From Sulfitobacter sp. DFL-14 (GTDB lineage: Bacteria; Pseudomonadota; Alphaproteobacteria; Rhodobacterales; Rhodobacteraceae): DNA of 64,000 nt. Both the position numbers and the translations under genes were made by a program. The notes beneath the pieces are model-generated. The model did not search any database, was not told the origin of the DNA, and worked only from the letters and a program-made list of their open reading frames with translations. This document shows, piece after piece, positions 58,388-64,000 of the stretch; the stretch's first letter is position 1; each line of letters opens with the position of its first letter. The stretch is from contig NZ_QBFD01000007.1 of assembly GCF_003335585.1 (NCBI RefSeq), positions 62,001 through 126,000 on the forward strand, in the 5' to 3' direction.

Positions 58388-59305
58388 ATGAGTGCTGTAT
58401 TGCCCGATCTTTGGATTCTCGTCACCCTTGCCGCCGCATCGTTTCAGACGGTGCGGTTCATGCTGCAAAAACATCTGGCGACAGCGACGCTCTCTGCCGC
58501 GGGGGCCACGTTTTCGCGGTTTCTCTATTCGGTTCCCTTCATTCTGCTGTTGCTGGCGGTCTATCTGGTGGCGGCGGACAAGCCGCTTCCGGCCCTGGGC
58601 GACGGGTTCTGGCTTTATGGGTTGGCGGGGGCCTCGGCACAGATCCTGGCGACGGTCTGCGTGGTGATGCTGTTCAAGCAGCGCAATTTTGCCGTGGGCA
58701 TCACCTTCAAGAAGACCGAAGTCATCCAGACCGTGCTGGTGGGCTGGATCGTGCTGGGCGAGGGGGTGTCCCTGCCCGGTTTCGCGGCCATTGCGCTGGG
58801 CATTGTGGGGCTGCTGCTGCTTTCCGGCGGGCCGGAGGTGACCGGATTTCACTGGCGCGACATGCGCAACAGGGCGGCGGGGCTGGGCATCGCCTCGGGC
58901 GTGTTGTTCGCGATTTCGGCGGTGACCTACCGGGGTGCCTCGCTGAGCGTGGCGGAGGCGGATCCGATTCTGCGCGCGGCGGTGACGCTGGCGGCGGTGG
59001 TGGTGATGCAGACCGTGATCATGCTGGTCTGGCTGCGGTGGCGCGAGCCGGGGCAGATCAGGGCCGTCTGGGCGGCGCGGCGGGTGGCGCTGTGGATCGG
59101 GCTGACCTCGATGGGCGGTTCGCTGTGCTGGTTCATCGCCTTCACGCTGCAGAACGCGGCCTATGTGAAGGCGCTGGGGCAGGTTGAACTGATCCTGAGC
59201 GTGGCGGCCACCACGCTGTTCTTCCACGAGAAGATCACCAGACGCGAATGGGCCGGGATGGCGGTGCTGGTGGCGTCGATCCTGATGCTGATCCTGGTGA
59301 TCTGA
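58388..59305 (+). CDS. EamA-family drug/metabolite transporter
   Basis: A 305-residue protein with ten predicted membrane helices in two EamA halves (first ending around residue 140, second starting AAGLGIASGVLFAISAVTYR). The motif VGWIVLGEGVSLPGFAAIAL and the C-terminal FFHEKITRREWAGMAVLVAS are typical of both halves. The substrate is unknown. The ATG at 58388 is preferred over a GTG at 58382. It may be co-transcribed with the desaturase. Confidence 0.85.
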   Translation: MSAVLPDLWILVTLAAASFQTVRFMLQKHLATATLSAAGATFSRFLYSVPFILLLLAVYLVAADKPLPALGDGFWLYGLAGASAQILATVCVVMLFKQRNFAVGITFKKTEVIQTVLVGWIVLGEGVSLPGFAAIALGIVGLLLLSGGPEVTGFHWRDMRNRAAGLGIASGVLFAISAVTYRGASLSVAEADPILRAAVTLAAVVVMQTVIMLVWLRWREPGQIRAVWAARRVALWIGLTSMGGSLCWFIAFTLQNAAYVKALGQVELILSVAATTLFFHEKITRREWAGMAVLVASILMLILVI

Positions 59306-59491
59306 CCGGCGCGATGCCGGGCATGGTCCTTTCGCCCGGGCAAGACAGGTTTCGCCGCGAAACCTTGTTTATTAACAATAGGTTAATCAATTCATGGTGG
59401 GCGGGCCCGGCGCGCCGCCACTTCCGCATCCCTCTCGTACCAGAAGCAGATCGCGTTGCGGGCGATGGCCATGTTCTGCCCTGGCTCTGTG

Positions 59492-60187
59492 CTAACCTGT
59501 CGGCAGCTTCCCCCGCAGGCGCAGGAACAGGCTTTCCTCATCATTGTTCTTGAAGAACGGGACGGAGGCGGGCGGGTTGCGGTCGCGGGCACGGGCCTCG
59601 ACCTCGGCCATGACGACTTCGGTGATGAAGGGCATGTCAAAGGACCGCGCCTCTGACAGCGGCACCCATTGCAGGTGGCTGAGTTCATCGCAGGCGGCGT
59701 CGAAATCATCGAGGTCGGAGGCGATGTCATCGGCATCCACCAGGAAGAAGCGCGCGTCAAAGCGGCGCGGCCGGCCCGGCGGGGTGAGCGCGCGGAAGGT
59801 GAATTGCAGCGGGGCGGCATGGGGGACATGGCCGGTGGCGGCAAAGCTTTCCCAATCAGGGGGCGGGGGGGTGTCCCAGCTGCCGGGGCGGCCCAGGATC
59901 AGGCCGGTTTCCTCCCAGAGTTCGCGGATGGCGGCGACGGCGATGGCATGGGCCAGACCGGGCTCCGCATCCTCTGCAATGCGGGCGGCGCAGGTCTCGG
60001 GCAGGGGGCTGGCCAGGGGCACCTCGGCATCGCCTGCGTCCACCGCGCCGCCGGGAAAGACGAATTTGTTGGGCATGAAAACAGCCTTGGACCCGCGTTG
60101 CCCCATCAGGATGCGCGGCGCGTCGAACCTGTCGCGCAGCACGATCACTGTGGCGGCATTGCGGATCTGGCTTTTGTCGATGGTCAT
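59492..60187 (-). CDS. Nudix hydrolase
   Basis: A 231-residue protein. The fold starts ATVIVLRDRFDAPRILMGQR, PNKFVFPGGAVD precedes a long insertion, and the catalytic helix ends AIRELWEETGL, a good match to the Nudix REXXEEXG core. The insertion between GG and the helix is longer than in canonical Nudix boxes, as in the NUDT7/8/19-like CoA or nucleotide hydrolases. The start at 60187 (MTIDKSQIRNAATVIV) is preferred. It follows DUF983 by 35 bp in one operon. Confidence 0.85.
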   Translation of the reverse strand: MTIDKSQIRNAATVIVLRDRFDAPRILMGQRGSKAVFMPNKFVFPGGAVDAGDAEVPLASPLPETCAARIAEDAEPGLAHAIAVAAIRELWEETGLILGRPGSWDTPPPPDWESFAATGHVPHAAPLQFTFRALTPPGRPRRFDARFFLVDADDIASDLDDFDAACDELSHLQWVPLSEARSFDMPFITEVVMAEVEARARDRNPPASVPFFKNNDEESLFLRLRGKLPTG

Positions 60188-60222
60188 CTGTTCCCCCGGT
60201 TCAGCGCTGCCGAAAGGGGAGA

Positions 60223-60639
60223 TCAGGCCGAGGTTGCGAAGCCGCCCATGCCCTTGGCCCATTGAAAGCCGATCATGGCCCCCTTCAGTCTGGGCAGAAG
60301 GTAGAGCGAGAGGCCGACGCAGCCAACCGCAAAAATCGTGAACAGGGTCAGCGGCTCCGGACGCCAGGTCACAAAGGCAAGATGCAGTGTCGGGGCCATC
60401 AGATGGCCGACAAGCAGGATGGTCAGATAGGCCGGCCCGTCATCGGCGCGGTGATGGTGGAATTCCTCGCGGCAGACGGCACAGTCATGGTTGACCTTGA
60501 GATAGCCCTTGAGCAGGGGGCCCGAGCCGCAGTTCGGGCATTTGCCGCGCCATCCCCTGCGCATGGCGGGCCAGCGGGCGCGGTCCTGGTGGTCAGCCGG
60601 GGATGTTTCGATGGAGGCGGTGTCGAGGTTCTGTTGCAT
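60223..60639 (-). CDS. DUF983 membrane protein
   Basis: A 138-residue protein with an N-terminal zinc-ribbon-like segment (GKCPNCGSGPLLKGYLKV, then CAVCREEF, four cysteines) and two membrane helices (YLTILLVGHLMAPTLHLAF and TLFTIFAVGCVGLSLYLLP). This is the DUF983 pattern. AAGGAACAGCTC precedes the ATG at 60639. It heads the DUF983-Nudix pair, as often seen in Rhodobacteraceae. Confidence 0.88.
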   Translation of the reverse strand: MQQNLDTASIETSPADHQDRARWPAMRRGWRGKCPNCGSGPLLKGYLKVNHDCAVCREEFHHHRADDGPAYLTILLVGHLMAPTLHLAFVTWRPEPLTLFTIFAVGCVGLSLYLLPRLKGAMIGFQWAKGMGGFATSA

Positions 60640-60840
60640 GAGCTGTTCCTTGGTCTTGCATCTAAATGGAAGCAAGGCGTCTGGAATGGAAGAGCAAAGG
60701 CGGGCCTTGCGGCGCTGTGTCGCAAAGCCTGACGGGGTCGGGATGAAAAAATCCGGCGTTTCGCGACGGAAGTGAGATTCCGCCCCGTTAGAGGGGGTAT
60801 CGCGCCGCACGAAGGGGCGCGGGAACAATGGAGAGATCAC

Positions 60841-61401
60841 ATGAAACTTCGAGCACAAGTCCAGTTGGTTGCCCTCAGCACATTGATCGCGGTGGCTGCG
60901 GTTGCAGGCGCCCAGGCCAGGACCGGCGACCGCGCCGGGATGTTCGGCAAGATTGACGCCGATGGCGATGGCGCCATCACCCGGGAAGAGCTTGCCGCAC
61001 ATGCCGCAGCCCGCTTTGCGGCGGCAGATGCGGATGGTGACGGTTTCCTGACACCGGAAGAAATGACGGCGGCGCGCGATGCGAAGCGGCTCGAACGCTC
61101 TGCCCGGATGGTCAGGGAACTGGACAAGGATGGCGATGGTGCCCTGAACGCCGAGGAACTTGCCGCAAGGGGCGAAGGCCGCGCAGGCGCGGGGCGGGGC
61201 GGCAAATGGCAGGCCCGGATGATGGACCGCATGGATGGCGACAAGGACGGCAAGCTGAGCCTTGAAGAGATGACGGCCCGGCGCGATCCGGCCAGGATGT
61301 TCGAGAAGCTGGATGCGGATGGTGACGGGGCATTGAGCGCCGAGGAATTTGGCAAGATGCGCGGGCATCGCGGCAAGCGGCACCACGGCGACAAGGGCTG
61401 A
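60841..61401 (+). CDS. Exported EF-hand calcium-binding protein
   Basis: A 186-residue protein with a signal peptide (residues 1-25, LIAVAAVAGAQA) and five EF-hand loops: DADGDGAITREE, DADGDGFLTPEE, DKDGDGALNAEE, DGDKDGKLSLEE and DADGDGALSAEE. They probably bind calcium in the periplasm. It is followed directly by an ECF sigma factor gene whose possible start overlaps the stop region, suggesting a shared operon. An RBS is only weakly visible (GGAGAG). Confidence 0.88.
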   Translation: MKLRAQVQLVALSTLIAVAAVAGAQARTGDRAGMFGKIDADGDGAITREELAAHAAARFAAADADGDGFLTPEEMTAARDAKRLERSARMVRELDKDGDGALNAEELAARGEGRAGAGRGGKWQARMMDRMDGDKDGKLSLEEMTARRDPARMFEKLDADGDGALSAEEFGKMRGHRGKRHHGDKG

Positions 61402-61402
61402 G

Positions 61403-62038
61403 ATGCGGTCCGGGCCTGCTTGCCTGGCGGGCCCGGTCGCGCTACGCCCTGAACCTATGCGTCATTTTCCGCCCGATCCCGCCCCCGATGCGGAGGCCTT
61501 GCTGCTGGCGCGCTATGCCGGCGGCGATGCTGCGGCGGCGCGCCTGCTGGCGGCGCAACTGGCGCCCCGGCTTTTTGCCCATGCGGTCCGGGTGCTGGGC
61601 GACGGTCACGAGGCCGAGGATGTGACGCAGGAGGCTTTGCTGCGCCTGTGGAGGATAGCCCCGGACTGGCGGGCGGGCGAGGCGAAGGTCAGCACCTGGT
61701 GTTACCGGGTGGTGGCCAACCTGTGCACGGACCGGCTGCGCAAGCGCCGGTCGGTGCCGCTGGAAGACGTGGCCGAGCCCGAAGATCCGCGCCCGGACGC
61801 CGCGCAGCAGTTGCAGCAACGCGCAAGGGTCGATGCCTTGCAGGCTGCCTTGCAAAGCCTGCCGGACCGGCAGCGGCAGGCGGTGGTCCTGCGGCATATC
61901 GAGGGGCTGGCCAACCCCGAGATCGCGCAGATCCTCGACATCGGGGTGGAGGCGGTCGAGAGCCTGACGGCGCGGGGCAAGCGGGGGCTTGCGGCGGCCC
62001 TTGCGGGGCAGAAAGAGGCATTGGGGTATGAAACATGA
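61403..62038 (+). CDS. ECF-type RNA polymerase sigma factor
   Basis: A 211-residue sigma-70 family factor. Region 2 shows ARLFAHAVRVLGDGHEAEDV-like sequence (LAPRLFAHAVRVLGDGHEAE, then QEALLRLWRIAPDW, STWCYRVVANLCTDRLRKRR). Region 4 has LPDRQRQAVVLRHIEGLANP, then EIAQILDIGVEAVESLTARG. ATG 61403 has AAGGG upstream and immediately follows the EF-hand stop; ATG 61457 (MRHFPPD) is a family-like alternative that would give 193 residues. Its stop overlaps the next gene by 4 bp. Confidence 0.9.
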   Translation: MRSGPACLAGPVALRPEPMRHFPPDPAPDAEALLLARYAGGDAAAARLLAAQLAPRLFAHAVRVLGDGHEAEDVTQEALLRLWRIAPDWRAGEAKVSTWCYRVVANLCTDRLRKRRSVPLEDVAEPEDPRPDAAQQLQQRARVDALQAALQSLPDRQRQAVVLRHIEGLANPEIAQILDIGVEAVESLTARGKRGLAAALAGQKEALGYET

Positions 62039-62382
62039 CTAAGGCAGAACATGACGACGACAGAGCGCTGGAGGCGCTTTTTGCCCGGGCGCGGTCACAT
62101 CCGCCGGAAATGCCGGAGCAGCTGCTGGCGCGGGTCCTTGACGATGCCCGGCATCTGCAGCCCACCCGCGCCGGCAGCCTCTTGGGCGGGTGGTGGCGGA
62201 TGCTGGGCGGTCTGCCGGGGCTGGGCGGGCTGGTCACGGCGACCTGTGTCGGCTTCTGGCTGGGCGTGGCGCCACCCGACGGGATGCCGGACCTGGCCGA
62301 TCAGATCCTGGGTCAGCAGGTGGTGATGGATGAAACCGCGCCGGATTTGTCCGGTTTTGGATGGGACAGCGAAGAGGGTTGA
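62035..62382 (+). CDS. Single-span membrane protein, probable anti-sigma factor
   Basis: A 115-residue protein beginning MTKAEHDDDRALEALFARAR, with a central membrane segment (GLGGLVTATCVGFWLGVAP) and an acidic C-terminus. It overlaps the sigma gene by 4 bp (ATGA). Size, topology and position suggest it tethers and inhibits the sigma factor. No zinc-binding anti-sigma motif (HxxxCxxC) is present, so this is inference. Confidence 0.7.
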   Translation: MTKAEHDDDRALEALFARARSHPPEMPEQLLARVLDDARHLQPTRAGSLLGGWWRMLGGLPGLGGLVTATCVGFWLGVAPPDGMPDLADQILGQQVVMDETAPDLSGFGWDSEEG

Positions 62383-62385
62383 TGG

Positions 62386-62907
62386 ATGGATAAGACAGGC
62401 ACAGCTGCAAGGCGCCGGATGCGCTGGGTTCTGATTGCGTCGCTGGCGCTGAACCTGATTTTTGTCGGGTTGATTGCCGGGGCAGCCTATCGCCATGCGG
62501 GCGGGCCGGGGGCGGGGGATCATGCCCGCGGGCCGGGCGCGCGCAGCTATGCCACGCCCTATGTCAAGGCGCTGCCGCGCGAGGTGCGGCGCGCAATGTT
62601 CCGTGATCTGCGCCGGTCGGGCAGCGGCATGCCCAGCCGGTCGGAGCGGCGGGCGCTTTATGACCGGGTGCTTGCCGCCCTGCGCCAGGAGCCGTTTGAC
62701 GCCGCAGAGGTGGAGGATGTCCTGCGCGAACAGGGGCGCGTGGCGCTGGCGCTGCAGACCGCTGCGGAAGGCGCATGGCTGGCCGAGGTATCTTCGATGT
62801 CGCCGGAGGAACGGGCCGCCTATGCCGACCGGGTCGCGGCGGAGCTGACGCGCAGGCCGGGCAAACACGGAAAGAAGCCGCGCGAGGGCCGTGACGCTGC
62901 GGATTGA
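62386..62907 (+). CDS. CpxP-like periplasmic heavy-metal sensor protein
   Basis: A 173-residue membrane-anchored protein. A hydrophobic N-terminal helix (MRWVLIASLALNLIFVGLIA) precedes a helical periplasmic domain with LPREVRRAMFRDLRRSG and EDVLREQGRVALALQTAAEG, typical of the Zn-resistance/CpxP fold. Metal or stress sensing is inferred from the family. It starts 3 bp after the anti-sigma stop, completing a cluster of EF-hand, sigma, anti-sigma and sensor genes. Confidence 0.8.
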   Translation: MDKTGTAARRRMRWVLIASLALNLIFVGLIAGAAYRHAGGPGAGDHARGPGARSYATPYVKALPREVRRAMFRDLRRSGSGMPSRSERRALYDRVLAALRQEPFDAAEVEDVLREQGRVALALQTAAEGAWLAEVSSMSPEERAAYADRVAAELTRRPGKHGKKPREGRDAAD

Positions 62908-63029
62908 CGGCGGAATTCCGGGCAGTTGGCTGATTGTTCCGGCGTGGGGGGCGCGTGAACGGCCGGGATTTTGCGCTGCTTTTACAGCCGCACAGGTGGG
63001 ATCAGGTTTGCCGAATGTTGGGGATCAAC

Positions 63030-63067
63030 CAAAAGATGACATGTCAAAAATGACATGTCATCTTTTG
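63030..63067. repeat. Perfect hairpin with TGACATGTCA core (copy 2)
   Basis: CAAAAGATGACATGTCA, loop AAAA, TGACATGTCATCTTTTG: 17-bp perfect arms. The inner 10 bases of each arm, TGACATGTCA, match the hairpin at 21319-21366; the outer bases differ. It lies 120 bp after the CpxP-like gene in a 594-bp gap (62908-63501) with no recognised gene. Confidence 0.9.
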
Positions 63068-63191
63068 TGGTAGCGCAAGGGGGCAATGTGCCGCCGGGGG
63101 CAGGCACCGGTCAACGGTCCGCTGATGCTGACATGATCGAGGGTGCGGCCCGGCCTTGCCGAACCCTGACCGGTCTCACATCCGGGCCGTG

Positions 63192-63310
63192 TGTCAGTTG
63201 CCAGGCAAAACCGACTTTTGCGTCACATCGCTGACCCGGAGCGCAGCGCTGCGTCCGAAGGACGGGGCAGGGGCCAGGCGGTCATTCGTGAAAATTGCAG
63301 CGAAGGACGG
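63192..63310 (+). repeat. Dispersed repeat, copy C (partial)
   Basis: About 115 bp matching the first part of copy B closely: TGTCAG, GCCAGGCAAAACCGACTTTT, CGTCACATCGCTG, GACGGGGCAGG, CGTGAAAATTGCAGCGAA. The later blocks of A and B are absent. It ends about 190 bp before a lower-GC cyclase gene, so it may mark a transfer boundary. Confidence 0.85.
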
Positions 63311-63501
63311 CTCCGAGCCGAAAGTTCGCATATTTTGTGAAGCAACAAATGTCGGCTTCTGCCCATCACAGCGCCATTGTGCTAACATGCGATCTTGAAG
63401 AGCTATGGGATTTCTCTAGGAGAAAAGCGAATGCTTTGGATTGATCGTGCAAACGATAGCCGTTGGAACTCTAGACAGATTGTCTTTTGGAAGGCTCGGA
63501 A

Positions 63502-64000
63502 ATGACACGAAATTCGCCAGAACTCCTATCCGTTTGCCGACGCTGGTTCGACGCTGTTCAACAAAAGCGTGGGAAAGAGGTTCAGAACATTTTGACCGAT
63601 ACGGACCACATGCTGTTCATAGGAACTGGGGAAGATGAACTTTGGTCAGGCACGGCAGTGAGAGCCGGTATCGCAGACTTTTTCGGCTCGATCCCCAGAA
63701 TCATAGAACAGGAGGAGACATTTGGCGAAGCCTACGAAAATGGCCAAGTGGGATGGGCTTGCTTTACGCACAACGTTGTTCTGGCGCACAATCCTGACAG
63801 AATTTTCCCTGTTCGGAACACCCTGATTTTTACTTTGGAAGACGGTTTCTGGAGGATGGTGCATCGTCATGGCTCCGTCCCTCTTCCAAATGAAGAGTTC
63901 GTCGGCTCGGAGCAAACAGCGATTGCAGATCTGGTCGCCGCGGCCGCAGAGGGTTTCGCCATTGACCAGCAGGATGGTCTTGCGTCGATCATGTTCACCG
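63502..64000 (+). CDS. NTF2/SnoaL-like plus class III nucleotide cyclase (5' part)
   Basis: Open from ATG 63502 (GGAAGG nearby) to the window end, 166 codons. Residues about 5-125 look like an NTF2/SnoaL-type domain (WSGTAVRAGIADFFGSIPRI, VGWACFTHNVVLA, DGFWRMVHRHGSVPLP). A helix then leads into DGLASIMFT at residue 158, the usual first strand of a class III adenylate/guanylate cyclase (compare ATVLFTDI). Most of the catalytic domain lies outside. Base composition is visibly less GC-rich than all neighbours, suggesting acquisition. Confidence 0.65.
   Translation, partial: MTRNSPELLSVCRRWFDAVQQKRGKEVQNILTDTDHMLFIGTGEDELWSGTAVRAGIADFFGSIPRIIEQEETFGEAYENGQVGWACFTHNVVLAHNPDRIFPVRNTLIFTLEDGFWRMVHRHGSVPLPNEEFVGSEQTAIADLVAAAAEGFAIDQQDGLASIMFT

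Noticed and set aside
63441..63638. 65-codon frame before and across the cyclase start
   Set aside because: It overlaps the cyclase frame, which is longer, has a better upstream GGAAGG and shows domain features.

Overview
The window is high-GC alphaproteobacterial chromosome. Gene content and order point to the Rhodobacteraceae/Roseobacter group: yajC-secD-secF next to ccmABCDG, acnA divergent from a DUF1223 gene, glnB-glnA, katG-oxyR, an orphan fliG, and a dimethylsulfoniopropionate (DMSP) lyase of the DddP type. Much of it is housekeeping core, broken by noncoding stretches that hold palindromes and a dispersed repeat. No phage, transposase or CRISPR array is seen.

Layout. 1-5.2 kb: end of an RND efflux operon, then YfgM-like protein, bamB and der. 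5.2-8.7 kb: TspO-like membrane protein, serS and a pentapeptide-repeat protein whose repeats are near-identical 30-bp DNA units. 8.8-15.7 kb: yajC-secD-secF, an interloper (cobalamin riboswitch plus a 3'-truncated exbD), a Mth938-like gene, and the cytochrome c maturation operon. 15.7-20.3 kb: SDR, acnA, DUF1223. 20.3-25.3 kb: DUF6958, lipid A-type acyltransferase, fliG, a TPR protein and an overlooked 53-residue secreted protein, with palindromes and repeat copy A. 25.3-31.3 kb: purB, DUF6500, a hydrolase-OsmC fusion, a trans-sulfuration enzyme, and a divergent DUF1295/TetR pair with two matching operators. 31.4-37.3 kb: dddP, a heme-dependent oxidase family gene, lytic transglycosylase, glnA-glnB. 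37.5-44.5 kb: nnrD, Hint-domain protein, tRNA-Leu(UAG), a sugar kinase-like gene, katG and oxyR. 44.6-51.5 kb: a PAS-PAS chemoreceptor, metG, an MFS transporter and an aldo/keto reductase. 51.5-56.2 kb: repeat copy B, then a carnitine-to-glycine betaine locus (AraC/GlxA regulator diverging from a BKACE gene, a lipoprotein, a 57-residue membrane protein and a carnitine dehydrogenase-thioesterase fusion). 56.4-62.9 kb: XRE regulator, desaturase, EamA transporter, DUF983-Nudix, and an EF-hand / ECF sigma / membrane protein / CpxP-like cluster. 62.9-64 kb: a third palindrome, repeat copy C and the 5' end of a lower-GC NTF2-like plus class III nucleotide cyclase gene.

How the genes fit together: the carnitine locus (substrate to glycine betaine) and dddP suggest use of marine osmolytes. 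The most unusual items are noncoding: a three-copy dispersed repeat, two hairpins built on the same TGACATGTCA core, a duplicated tandem-hairpin terminator, and the stranded cobalamin riboswitch with its exbD remnant. Coordinates and pairings were read by eye. Family assignments rest on remembered motifs and length, not on searches.
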